A stretch of DNA of 64,000 nt from Paraphaeosphaeria minitans (Eukaryota > Ascomycota > Dothideomycetes > Pleosporales > Didymosphaeriaceae). Each line of letters begins with the position of its first letter. The first letter of the stretch is position 1. Shown here one piece after another: positions 22,274 to 33,716 of the stretch. The notes under the pieces are model-generated. The model had not been told where the DNA came from and did no database searches. It worked only from the letters and a program-made list of their open reading frames with translations. Where the stretch lies: the NCBI GenBank assembly GCA_015832175.1, contig WJXW01000009.1:1860001-1924000 (forward strand). The letters run 5' to 3'. Made by a program: the position numbers and the translations under genes.

Positions 22274-25200
22274 CTAGCTAATGTCCATGGCGTCCGCATT
22301 GTCGGTGATCATCGGCTCGTAGCCGCCGAAGGTGTCTTCTGACGGTCCAAAGTTTCCCTCATAAATGGTCGCACCAGCGGATCGTCTGTTCGCTACCCAT
22401 TGGCAACCAAATGCCATAGAGACAGCTTCGGCTGTTGGACGATCCGCGGCATCGTACTTTATCATTGCTCTTGCGACCATGTCCATGGAATTGGGATCCT
22501 CACGGTCAGTCATGAACCTAGGAGCTTTTGTCACCTCGTCCTGCAGTTCCTGGGTGAGGTAACCAGTCGAGTCGACATAGGCTTGGGCAGCTGAATCGAT
22601 CGGGTCGCCATTCTCATCTCGACTGAGGGTGCTCTGGGTGCTCCAACTCAGGCTTGGAAGAACTGAAAATTCTCCAGATCGAAGCTTCTGCCATGAGTCG
22701 CCGAATTGCGGCATGTCGCAATCGCCAGCGATCTCTGACATGATCAGACCAAGGGCGTATATATCGGATGGCTTGTCGAAACGACCGTGAAGTGCTTCTG
22801 GCGAGAGATAAGCCCGATCGCCTTCGCCGTCGATGCCTTTCTGGGCGGGCCAAGGAGTAGCGAGACCGAAATCCGCAATCTTGAGCCAGCCGCCAAAGTC
22901 AATCAGTATGTTGGCAGGCTTTAGGTCGAGATGAATGAAGTTGCTGTCGTGAATGAACTTGAGGCCCTGGGAAGGATTAGATGATGAAGTGAGCACAAGT
23001 GCACAGAACATACCAACGATAGATCCAGTAATATCTTCCAGATCCTGAAATCGTCGAGGCGGCCCTTGGTCAAGAAGTCCTTCAAATTGCCGTTGTCACA
23101 ATATTCTGTCTCGATGTAGAGATGCTGGCTATGCTCCCAATGATCTTTATAGGCGACGATGTGGTCGTTCCCGCGGAGAGCCATGAGGACCTCCACTTCC
23201 TGAAGCTTCTTCTTTCGGTCGAGTGGACCCAACATTGCCTTCTTCGTCTTCTTCACAACCGAGCACAGGGTGCTGCTTGAGAAGGGCGATTGGACATCCT
23301 GGTTCAATGGCTGGCTGACTTTGAACATCTGCGAGAATTCACCTTTGGCACCCTCAAGCACCTCTACGTGCCCGAAACGAGCGGCCAGCGATTCATCCAC
23401 ATCGTTTTTCGGCAGTCCGATGGGAATTGCTGTGTGATTACGTGAGAACAACGCCGAGTGATCTCGCGGTGTTGTGGGGGTCATTGGAGGGAACGAGTTG
23501 CTACAATCGCTTCCGAAACTGCTTCCGAAGAGCAAAGTACCGGGGCGATTGCCAGAGATGCTAAGTTTGCTAGGGTCTGGCACGGTAGATGGCTCGTTCC
23601 CAATGGGGGTATGTGGAGAAGTACCGCTTATGCTGTGGCGGAAGAGTGGTGCAGTGTCGATCTGGGGAGTTTCGGAGGCCTCTGGTGCTGTGAAGGTGTC
23701 TGTTCCGATACTTCCTCTGGTCACCGGTCTGTTAAAGGTCGACCGGCGGAGACTAGAGCGGCCGGATCGACGTCCATATGAGTCTCCGTTCTTTGTTGGT
23801 GTCGGCGGCATGTCGTCGACGCTGGACTGGCTGTCAGCCATACGGTTCGCAGTTGGTGAGACCGAAGCATCGTCATCGAGACCGTCGAGGCTCAAGTGGC
23901 TTCCCCTCCGCTGGGAGATAGTATCCTGGTTTCCAAACATGGAACTGAAAGACAGCTTCGAGGTGTGACTGCTAGGCGTCCCGAAGACAGGTTGCTGTTG
24001 CTGTTGAATTTTATCCCTGAAGCTTGTCCGGAAACTTTGTGATAGGGGCGATTCGGCACCGCAAGGCGGAGGAAAGGAGTGGCGCTTTGATGGTGTCTCC
24101 GGGAGTTGATACTTGTCAGCCTTGGGCGACTCCACGTCCCGACTCTTCTTCGACAAAAGTCCGCCGGTCGATCGGGCAAAGATGTTTGTCTCAGCAGGTC
24201 GATACGGCAGTGGAGTGCCAAAAGATCCGTCGCTGGGTTCATGTGGGCGCATCGCTCCCAGAGGCAGCGATTGGGTGAAGGGATTCCGTGGACCCGGTGT
24301 AGAAACGACTGGCATAGCGATCGGGGAATCGCCCGCGACGCTCGAGGAAACAGAAGCGGTTACGGTAGTCGCCAGTGGATGCCGTGGCGGGTTGTTAGCT
24401 CCACTACGCATGAAAGGCTGCGTTGTCGAGCGGCCAAAGACCGACTCTCCACTCACGGGGCTTGAGAAGTTGAATCCGTCCAACGAGGCGTGTTGAGGGC
24501 GGGTTTTTGATGCGGCTAGTCCAGGTTTCATGAATTCGCCGTCCATGGACGGTTTTGGCCGCGGTGATCCTGCCGGAGTTCGCTGGGAAACGGCTCGTCT
24601 TAGTGAAGTGTTCCTACGCGCAGAAGAGGTCATGTTGGGAGCAGGGGTGCTAAACAGGCTCGATGAGTTCATGTTCGGCGCAGGCGTGTGAAACAGGCTC
24701 GCTGCGTTCGTGTTTGGTACGGGTGTCGAAAACAAGCTGAAGGGTTCGGGGTCCTGTTGGGGGGTATAGGATTCTTCGGCGCTGTGCTTGGGCACCGGTG
24801 TTTGCTCAAAGACATTGAAGTCAGTCGGCAAACCGGCATGCAGGCTTCTCCTCTTAGGATTCGGGGTTGCGCAACTTGCTGATCCGAAATCGGATGCGCC
24901 ATCACGGCGCTTCAGTGGACTCGGCTGAGGCGGAGCGAAGCGGCTGACGGCTGGCGTGGTTGAATTCTGGGGCTGCGAACGAAAGACCTCGAACTTGATG
25001 GGCTGGTCGTCGATGTCGAAGCACGCGCTGTCCTCCTGGTCCCAGGAATCGATGCTGTTCTTGCGCACCGGCATGTTTTCTTCGCCGAAGAGGGAGCGCG
25101 ACACAAATGGCGAGGCGTTTGCGCGGTCGGTCGATTCAACCAGCGCGCGGCGCGGGCTTTTCGGGGTGGTGGTGTTGCGGTTGCGCGGCGACGAGCGGAT

Positions 25201-25542
25201 CCGGTCGCCCAGTGTGCGGCGCACGGCGAATTTGGACTTCTTGGTCGTCTGCGGGCCTTGGGATGCAAAGGGCGACTCGGTGAAGGCGGCGATGGGACTT
25301 GTCTGCTTGAGCGTCTTGGGACTGAAGGCGCGCGACGTGGCGAGCGGCGAGATGGGAGAGCCCGGCGCGTCGGCCTTGCCCATGCGCAGGTGGAAGCGCG
25401 AGGGCTTTGAGGGCGATCGCGAGAGGGAGCGGCGCAGCTGTTGCAGTGAGGACGAGAAGTGGGCGGGGTAGGCGTGGTGGGTGGGTGAAGGCAGGTGCAG
25501 CGTGCCACCCGTGTCGCGGTGCGGGGAATAGGCAAAGTCCAT
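22274..25542 (-). CDS. WEE1: Wee1/Swe1-type mitotic inhibitor kinase
   Basis: Two exons, 25542-23014 and 22966-22274, separated by a 47-bp intron, encode about 1073 residues. Wee1 phosphorylates the inhibitory tyrosine of Cdc2/Cdk1 and delays mitosis. The first 720 or so residues are disordered and rich in Ser, Pro and Thr-Pro sites, with repeats such as FSTPAPNM/FHTPAPNM; this is the usual regulatory region. The kinase domain runs from about 725 to 1005: EGAKGEFSQMFKV nucleotide loop, CSVVKKTKK, HLYIETEYCDNGNLKDFL hinge, and a catalytic loop with HLDLKPANIL (residues 855-864). There Leu replaces the Arg of HRD, a Wee1-family trait. DFG is at 875-877 and SPE at 898-900. The start is the first true ATG (MDFAYSPHRDTGG); the triplet before it is GTG. 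Confidence 0.93.
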
Positions 25543-26623
25543 CACGGTCGGTGGTCAGCGGTCAGCGGTCGGTGGTCAGTGCTGTTGGTGGGGTGATGAT
25601 GCGTCCTCGAGGTGAGAGGTGAAGGCGAAGTCGGGTTGGTGGAGGTCGATGGCGGTGCTCCGTCTTGTGCTGGCAAAGTCGGTGGCTGGGGCGGCAGGCA
25701 ACTGCGGGTCGAGCAGAGGCCAACCTTTGGTCGATAACGATGGTGCAAGTGTTTGCAGTGCTCGTGGGGGGGCGTGGTATGAATGCGTGGGATGCAGCAA
25801 CCTCGGGCGCGGGCGTCGTTGTCGAGTTCACGTCTCACCCAGCGTTCCACCTCAGCGAGCGATGTGCGACTGCGCCCGCTCCATGCAAGGCCGTCGGGGG
25901 TGCGCGGAGAGTGAGGAAGGTGCGCAGTGAAGTTAAGAAGCTGGCGTCTCAGGAGCGCAGGCTATCGTGGCCGTGGTCGATTCGCTGGCTTTGGGAGGCG
26001 TGGACGGCGTGCCGAGTCGCGACGTGTGGAGAGGCGCGGAATGCGGAATGCGCGTGGTAAACAACAACACCAGGGCGCGCCTGCCGTGCGGGTCGCAAAG
26101 CAGCGCAGGCAGGTGCGAAGGGCGGTGATGCAATGGAAAGAGGAAGGAGGGGAAGAGGGGTGACGACGAGATGAGGAGACCCTTTGCGATGGAGACAGGC
26201 AGACAGGCGGGCAGGTAGGCTGGTAGGCAGGCAGGCAGGCTAGGACACGCACGGGGATGTTGGGATGGGATGGGAGGAGAGACGACGCGAGCGCGTTGTG
26301 TGGATTCTTTTTCGGGCTGTTTAGTCCGTGCGCCCCTCAGCCGAGCTGCACCTGCATCTCCAGGCGCCGTTGAAGAGTCAGGACCGGAAATCAAGACCAG
26401 AAATCGAGACCAGAATCAAGACCAAGCATCGAGACCAGCATAAAGACCAAACATCGAGACCAGAAGCAAGACCAAAAACACGCTGCCGGCTGCTCGCATC
26501 GAATCGGCACTGTCCCGGGCGTTTCGAGTCCGGATGCTGGCCGTCACAGGACTGAGGACAGGCGCCACGAGAAACGCTGCTTGCCGCGCTGTGGGACGCT
26601 GACCTCTGCCCACACAGCCGGAT

Positions 26624-26725
26624 TGTTTATTTGTTTGTTTGTTTACTTACTTACTTATTTACTCACTTATTTACTTATTTACATGCATCCCATTCCATCC
26701 CATCCCATCCCGTCCCGTCCCGGCC
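26624..26725. repeat. Microsatellites (TTTG/TTAC and CCATC/CCGTC)
   Basis: A run of TTTG and TTAC tetramers (26624-26682) is followed by CCATTCCATC, CCATC and CCGTC pentamers (26690-26725). Confidence 0.8.
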
Positions 26726-27400
26726 CTGATCGCATCACCCCTCGCCACACCACCGTGTTCGCTCCAGCCCCCGCCCATGGATGCATCGTCATCTTCCACG
26801 CCTCTGCAATAGTTATACCGGGGACCCCTTTCGCCAGCTGGCGTCGGCGCCACCGTCAGATGAGGCAATTTCGCGTCTCTCATGCGAAAAGGGGCGCTTT
26901 CACACTGTCGGGCACGGCCCGCCGCAGCCCCGTCGCTATACGTCTCCGCATTATCATGGCTTCTCGTCACGTCTCACCCATACCTACCTACCGTAGCCTC
27001 GGTGTTTCATCTCAGCCTTGCCCACACCCAGACAACAGGTAGGTACACAACCATCCGCCAACGTCAACAGAGACCTCACATGCGACGGAACGGGTTCTCA
27101 GCTCGCCGCTCGCTGTTCGCTGCATGTGACGCTCATCCTGACTCTGCTTCCGAAGGTCTCGTGTCCCAATCGGCGTTGGCTGGTGCCTGGCCCGAGAGAC
27201 GGCGCATCCAACGGAGGAACACAGGTCAGTAGGTAGGTAGAGCATCGCGATCGGCGACCGCGCGCTTGACAGCACCACAGTCCAGTTCCCACCGTGGGTC
27301 CATCACCGCAGTTGACAGTACACCGTCCCGGTGACACGTGCAAACCGCCATATCGACTCTGACACCCTTGGGGTCTCGCAGTCGGTGCCCGACACATTCC

Positions 27401-27520
27401 GCCACTCCGCCACTCCGCCACTCCGCCACTCCGCCACTCCGCCACTCCGCCACTCCGCCACTCGCCACCCCGCCACTCCGCCATTCCACCGTTCCACCAT
27501 TCCGCCCTTCCGCCCAGTCG
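27401..27520. repeat. 8-bp minisatellite (GCCACTCC), about 15 units
   Basis: Seven near-perfect GCCACTCC units are followed by degenerating ones (GCCACCCC, GCCATTCC, ACCGTTCC, ACCATTCC, GCCCTTCC). Because 24 bases make 8 codons, the array is open in every frame and produces long spurious ORFs on both strands. Confidence 0.9.
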
Positions 27521-28262
27521 CCATCCCGGGGATGCTTGGCATTGTTTCAGCATACGACCCATGGCAGACGCGACTTGCGCAATCAAACGCGCCCTGGAAA
27601 GACGACCGCGGGGTTGCGAACAGTGCCCGCAGATCCTGTCACTGCAGAAACGACTCGGATAGGCTAGGCCAAACATGACTAGTGGATGCACATCCATCTC
27701 CTGGAGGTCCAGGAACCCTGAGCATGACTTTGTCACTGACCATGCAGAATCAATTGAACTCTCTCTCGTCCTGAAGCACTGACAGCAATCTCCCGTTGGC
27801 ATTGGATACTGACTGCATGGCATACAGAATCTGCATGCCGATCCGGTTGCACTATCAAAGGGTCCATCCGCTAGCAGCTACTCGCCCACAAGCCCGATGC
27901 TCGTGTCAGTCTCGCCTCCTCGTGCCCGATGGCTACTCGTCTCACGAGAGCTAAACATACGTGTCCATGAACCAATTCACCACGTACGAGCCCGAGGTAC
28001 AGCCAGAACACCTCCTCGCTTGTGGAACCAGACACCTCACGAACATTTTGTTGGTAGGCTAAAGAATAAGTATCATCTTGAGACATGGCTTACACCTCTT
28101 CGGATCCATCCTCGGGCCTAAAGGTTGTGGCCAACGAGGCATTCACAGTCAGCGTTGCTAGTTATTTCACTAGGCAGAAGGTGAACGGCAATGCATATTT
28201 GCCTTGCTAAACGCTAGATCGAAAGCAAATATTTCCACAAAAAAGTAAAGAGCCCGCTTCAA

Positions 28263-29641
28263 TTAATACTTAGGCTTGAACGGCAACGTCTGCAGCTGCT
28301 TCACCGGATCTGCTTCGATGTCGAAGAGCTTGTAAAACCAATTGAAGATGATGAAGAAGCTCATCGGCTCGCCCATGTGCTTGACGCCCTGCACGAACCG
28401 TGCCTCCTTTGGCGCTCCATGCTGTAGCGCAAGATAGTAGTCGTCAATCGGGAAGATCTCATCTTCTGTGCCATTGACAAGCAATAAGCGCGCGCACTTC
28501 GGCCGGTCCAGCGTCCCGTCATTGAGCAGAGAGAATTTACCCGCTGCCTCGGTCTTGAAGCGCTCGACGTCGTCACCGTAGCCCCACTTGTACGCCAGCG
28601 TGTTCGCCAGATCGAACGGGTACTCGAGGTGGTTCACGTTGTCCAGCCACTCGCGGTCGAACATGTGGTGGCAGCCCCCTCCCAGCGCGACCACGCCTGC
28701 AAGCTTGTCGGCATGCGTGTGTGCCACGCGGATGGCGTAGTAGCCTCCCGTGCTGAACGCCCATAGGCCCACCTTCTTCTGGTCGATGCCGTCCTGCTGG
28801 CCGATCCAGTCGAACAGCGAGGTGTAGAGTCGGTCGGGCGACTTGGGATCCGATGCCTCGGCGGGACAGTCGCCTGTGCCGGGGATCTCGAGGACGATGG
28901 TTGCGACGCCGTTTTGGCGCCAGCCTTCCATCCAGACGGCGAGCTCAGTGCGGTAGCCATCGAGGCCGGTGAAGATGATGATGGTTGGGACGGGGGTAGC
29001 TTTGGTGGCGGAGGAAGGGAGCATGTAGTAGACGGGGATGTGCAAGCCCTCGTGGGGTAGGCGGTGGGTATGCGGGATCATGACTTCGCTGACGGGATGC
29101 CGTCGGAGACTGTTCGCCATGTCAGTACATCTGCCGCGAGCGTGCCGGCGATGTGCATTACCTCAACCCCTTCAACGCGCACTCCTTCCCCAGCTTCCAC
29201 GCCTCCCTCTGCACCTCACTCCTCGGCGCCGGAAACCTCGAGATCCTGTACACCGCGCTGCTCCGCAGATAATACTCGCTCGCCTTCTCCGTCTCGCCCT
29301 TGCTCTGCGCCTCCTGCGCAACGGCCTTCAATTTCTCGGCCTGCGGGAAGTATAGCTTCGCGTACTCGTCCCAGTTGTACGGCTCTTTCATGTCACGCGC
29401 CGTCATCTCCGCGACGACGGGTTCGAAGTCGGAAGCTGTGCCGAACATGAAGGGGTACACGCCCATCTCCGCCTATCCATCATCAGTCCACGTCTTCGCA
29501 GGATCGCAGCGAAAAACCGTGCGCTAAGCAACCTACCGGCTTCTTCCACTTGGTTTCCCACAGCTGCTTGTAGTTCTCATGATGCGCCGCCTTGACGCCC
29601 AACTTGTCCTGTATGAAGAAGTTGCCTCCGGGAGCCGCCAT
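28263..29641 (-). CDS. Ayg1-like alpha/beta hydrolase (polyketide-shortening type)
   Basis: Exons 29641-29537, 29472-29162 and 29109-28263 encode about 420 residues. The closest family known to me is Aspergillus Ayg1, which shortens the heptaketide YWA1 to tetrahydroxynaphthalene in DHN-melanin synthesis. Shared features are WETKWKKPAEMGVYPF, the helical cap with SSAVYRISRFP, IIIFTGLDGYR, EIPGTGDCPAEASDP, the nucleophile motif AFSTGGYYAIR (S257), VNGTEDEIFPIDD (acid D354 or its neighbour) and GVKHMGEP (H381). Size and catalytic spacing fit Ayg1 well. No polyketide synthase or other melanin gene is visible nearby, so the substrate could be a different polyketide or ester. The short first exon starts at MAAPGGNFFIQDK; there is no signal peptide. 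Confidence 0.85.
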
Positions 29642-30338
29642 CTCTTGCTCTTCTATCTATCTATGACTCTTGTATACGCACACTGACAGCCGTGACACAA
29701 CGTGGACAGTCTGCACTGGTTGGACGTGGCGTTCGATGAGGGTGATGTGCGTGCGCGGCGGGACGTGGAACCAGCAGTCCGGCCTACCACACGACGGCGG
29801 TTTATTTATTCAGGCTGTCGGTCGTCGATCGTCGGTCGTCGGTACCGGGACGGGGACTCAGGGATGGGATGGGATGCGTGCTGGGGTCGGCTCGGGATCG
29901 GAGGTCGAGCTGGGAGGGTGGGGAACCGGAGGTGGCGGGAACACTGCAGAGGACGCGCGAACGTCCGATCCGGTGGATGGGGGATGGGCATTTTGGTGCT
30001 CCGTTCGGGGTAGTCGCGGTTGTCCGGGCTTGGAGGTGGGAGTTGTGGGTGGACATGTTGGGGTGTGGGGAGATGCGATGCGCTGGTGGAAGAGGAACGA
30101 CGTGGAGGGCACATGGGTGGGAACGCTCGTACACCTTGGCATGCTGTAGGTACTTCTCGATGGACTAGGTACGGAATGTTTTGCTCTATCCTCACCGTTA
30201 ATCAAGAATCAGGTGTTGCGATGCGCTGTAGCGAGATCATCTAAAGCCCGACATCGTGCGCATAACAACGTCGGAGCGCTCGAACCCCGGAACTGGCTAG
30301 GTACCCAAAGGGATTGAGAGGACTATCTACACCTACCA

Positions 30339-30380
30339 CCTACCTACCTACCTACCTACCTACCTACCTACCTACCTACC
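30339..30380. repeat. (CTAC)n microsatellite
   Basis: About ten uninterrupted CTAC units. Confidence 0.9.
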
Positions 30381-31693
30381 ACGTACCTCGGCATCTCACC
30401 CCGCCCAGAAACGTCATGGGAGACTTTGAGGGTCTTCTGGCCGGGCTACCTGTGGTAGGTACCCCGAAGCTTTCCCGTCAGGTGGCGTGCAACAGCACAG
30501 AAACAGATGAGCAAAGATACGCGGCAACCATACGAGTCGAGCACGTCCTTGTCGCGAGACATCCGAGTGATGGCAAGCGTTGTGGTGCTCGATGTGTAGG
30601 TCCTGCACCTACGTACCCAAGTAGGGTGAGGAGCTCAGCCGGTCTACCTACCTACCAACCTACCATGCGGCTGCTCTGCTTAGAAACAAGTCGGCACGGT
30701 GGGAGCGAGATGGGTGGACTGCGGTAGGTAGGTAGGTACCGTGGCGTACGAGGTCGATCTATGTCGTTGTGGATTGCGTTGCTAGCGAGAGGGGTGGTGT
30801 AGGTGGTCTACCTAGCGGGATGGATTGATGTTGTTGGGTGGTTGGAGTCTAGGGGTTCAATGGCTTCTTTTGTGTGAGCGTCGAGATGATACCTAGGTCT
30901 CCCGTCTTCGGGGAGAGATGTCGTCCGAGGACGAACACGAATGTGGGGCGATACCTGTGGGTGCATCAGGTACCATGGTGTGCAAGCTAGGGTAGGTAGG
31001 CAGGGTGGTTTGCTGCGCGCGATGTTGGGATTCGGGCTTGTCGGCGCAATGGGGGCGGGAGGTTGGGTGATTTACGACAAACACCAGGCGATGCTACCTT
31101 TGCAACCCGAAGAGCGACGCCAACCCGGGTCGGTGTTAGAGGAGCCGCTGCCGGGGGTAGGATGCGACTTCAGGTTGGCGGGTTGAGCGCAGGGCTCCGG
31201 GCGCACGGTGCGTACGAGGTGGCTGCATGGGTGAGTATGAAACGCGCTTGAACTCAATGCTGGATAACAATGCAGGGCATGACTTGTCATGAGCGTCGAC
31301 GAGAGCGCAACGTGTGGAAGGGGGTAGCGGTCCCTGCCACGAGACAAATCCCGTGTCACAGTGACCAGCGTGCATACCCAGAGTGAAGGGCAAGAAAGGA
31401 GATGATGATAGTCTCGCCGTGTGAGTAAGAAAGGGTTAGACGAGCGGGTACGGGTAGAATACGGGTTACGGTTCGGTATACGGCAGCGTATTCGCTATCG
31501 ATGTGTGAATGGAAAGGAAAAGGAGCGAGGGCAACCAATGGCAGCAGCACAAGGTTTCGTCCGGGCAACAGTCCGGCGTGCAGGCTTGTCAAGGGAAATT
31601 GCGAATCTGCTTGTCGAGGCGAAAAAATGGTAGACTAGCCAGTCCATCGGTCGAGTCGGAGGGTGCAAGATGCCGGAGCCGAGCGCGTACGTC

Positions 31694-31812
31694 TTGTCTG
31701 GCAGAGGATGTGTCTTGCCTGGATGGGTTTTGTCTGGCAGAGGATGGGTCGTCTGGCAGAGGACGGGTTGTCTGGCAGAGGATGGGTCGTCTGGCAGAGC
31801 ATGTGTCTTGCA
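31694..31812. repeat. 19-bp minisatellite upstream of AUR1
   Basis: Units of GTCTGGCAGAGGATGGGTC repeat, best preserved at 31732-31800 with single-base changes (GGACGGGTT, GCATGTGTC). More diverged units flank them (TTGCCTGGATGGGT, CATGGCAGAGCATGTG). The array ends about 520 bases before the AUR1 ATG. Confidence 0.85.
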
Positions 31813-32334
31813 TGGCAGAGCATGTGCCTGCAAGGGGGTGTGTTTCGCGTGGTTGAGGCTGGGGCGGATGTCTTGGACTCTCGTGCTGCGGTGAGACTTA
31901 CTTCACTGGTGGTTGACTGATGACATGCAGCTGCTCGAAATGGTTAGAGGTTTGCTGGTACAAGATGGGTATCTACTTTCTAGTGGTCTCATTGTCGTTG
32001 TCGTTGTCCATGTCGCCGTCTTTGGGGGCGGGTTAGCCGCCCTACCCTTGTTGGCCGGGCCTTGTTGTTAGTGTGTTGCGTCTAGTATGACACGACCCAT
32101 GTCAGCCTCTGCAAGCCTCGCTCTCATTGATATTCCGCCGCCTTCCGCCCAGCACGTCTGCTTCGATCCAGGCAGTCTACCGTGTTGCCCAACTCTCCAG
32201 AGCTCCTCTCTCGCAACCCCTCGCTCGTCGCGTGTGCTTCCTCACGACGTTCCCGTCTCCCGCTGCGCGCCCGCCTCGCCTGTCCGCATCGTCCCCGTGG
32301 TGCTCACCCCCGAGAACACGCCTGGCCGCCCACA

Positions 32335-33716
32335 ATGACCAACAAGAGCTACCTCGCCTTCCTCGACGACGGCGCCTCCAAGCTGTCGCACGCAAATGTC
32401 CCCGGCCTGTCGGCTCTGCCCAGCTTCGTGCCGCACCGCCTGCGCAGAAAATGGAGAGCCACCAAGTCGCGCATACGCAGCCGCCAGTCGCCCACGTCAT
32501 CCATCGCCTCCCTCGAGACCTCCTTCTCCCCCGCCGACACCCTGCGCTCGCTGCGCACCCACCCATGGTCCATATACGACGGCCAGTACCTCATCCTGGC
32601 CATCGTGGCCATATTCGCCCTCTCCGTGAGCGATGCGCCCGGTCCCTTTGCGAAGACTTTTGCTGCAACCCTGCTCATGGGCGGTCTGGTCCTACCCATT
32701 TCTCGACAATTTCTCTTGCCATTCCTCCCCGCCCTCACATGGCTACTTTTATTCTCTAGCTGCAAGTATATCCCCGCAGACTACCGCCCCGCCATCTGGG
32801 TGCGCGTGCTCCCAGCCCTCGAAAACATCCTCTACGGCGCCAACCTGAGCAACATCCTCTCCGCCCACAAGCACACTGCTCTGGATATCATGGCCTGGAT
32901 TCCCTACGGCGTCATCCACTATGTCTCGCCCATTATTGTCAGCGGGTGCATGTTCATCTGGGGCCCTCCCGGCACCGCTCCCATCTGGGCACGCGCCTTT
33001 GGCTACATGAACGTGACTGCCGTCATAATCCAGATCATCTTCCCCTGCTCGCCTCCATGGTACGAGAACACCTACGGCCTGGCCCCCGCCAACTACTCGG
33101 TCCCTGGAGACGCTGCCGGCCTCAAAGCAATCGATGCGCTCTTCGGCGTCGATCTCTACACCTCCGGGTTCCACGCCTCTCCCATGGTGTTTGGTGCCTT
33201 CCCATCGCTGCATTCTGGTTGGGCGACTTTGGAAACGCTGTTTATGGGACACGTCTTCCCCAAGCTGTTTCCCGTCTACGTTTTCTACACAATGTGGCTG
33301 TGGTGGTCGACCATGTACTTTTCTCACCACTACGCTGTAGACCTGGTAGCCGGCAGTTTGCGTAAGTTCTCCAACACAAAAGAATCCGAGACCAAAAGCT
33401 GACAAATCCAGTCGCCGGTATTGCCTACTTCTGGGCCCGTGCAAAGTTTCTGCCCCGCGTGCAGCCCGATAAGGAGTTCCGGTGGGACTACGAATATGTC
33501 GAGTTCGGCGACCCGCAAGACACCACCCACACCATGCTCGACATCTACGAGGAGTTCCACCCGCTTTCCGACTCGGACGATTGGACCAGCGGTTCCTCGT
33601 CCTCGTACTCAACCGGTGGCCGCAGCCCTTCGGCAGAATCGGCCTCACCCGTCGACGATACGCAGAGTCTCTGGGACGGCGATACCGTTGGATCCGACAC
33701 CGAACCCCTGAGGTAG
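32335..33716 (+). CDS. AUR1: Inositol phosphorylceramide synthase catalytic subunit Aur1
   Basis: Exons 32335-33361 and 33412-33716 encode about 443 residues. Aur1 transfers phosphoinositol from phosphatidylinositol to ceramide in the Golgi, an essential fungal step and the target of aureobasidin A. The polytopic core carries CKYIPADYRPAIWVRVLP, a conserved region LPALENILYGANLS and the PAP2-like catalytic motifs FPSLHSGWATLE (H293) and FSHHYAVDLVAG (H332, D336). The 39- and 4-residue spacings equal those of the catalytic His-His-Asp triad in the yeast enzyme. The intron splits the last transmembrane region (AGSL-LAGIAYFWARAKF). The C-terminal tail is Ser/Asp-rich and cytosolic in type. The start is the first ATG of the frame (MTNKSYLAFL). 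Confidence 0.95.

Larger units (their letters stand above)
25543..28262. other. 2.7-kb spacer with minisatellites, WEE1 promoter side
   Basis: No gene recognised. The proximal part must contain the WEE1 promoter and leader. Farther out lie GATC/ACCAGA-like short repeats near 26390-26480, TTTA/GTTT and CCATC microsatellites (26624-26725) and an 8-bp minisatellite (27401-27520). Long open frames across these repeats are artefacts of their periodicity. Confidence 0.5.
29642..32334. other. 2.7-kb divergent spacer between the Ayg1-like gene and AUR1
   Basis: No gene recognised. It contains the promoters of the Ayg1-like gene (-) and AUR1 (+), a long CTAC microsatellite (30339-30380), further TACC clusters near 30640 and 30725, and a 19-bp minisatellite (31694-31812). 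A 130-200-codon ORF around 29670-30200 is low-complexity and unsupported. Confidence 0.5.

Noticed and set aside
27226..27823. ORFs of 80-240 codons with EWRSGGVA repeats
   Set aside because: They are produced by the 8-bp minisatellite, which is open in all frames; no domain or start context supports them.
29670..30205. Long overlapping ORFs on both strands in the spacer before AUR1
   Set aside because: Low-complexity Gly/Pro/Ser composition in every frame indicates biased DNA rather than a gene.
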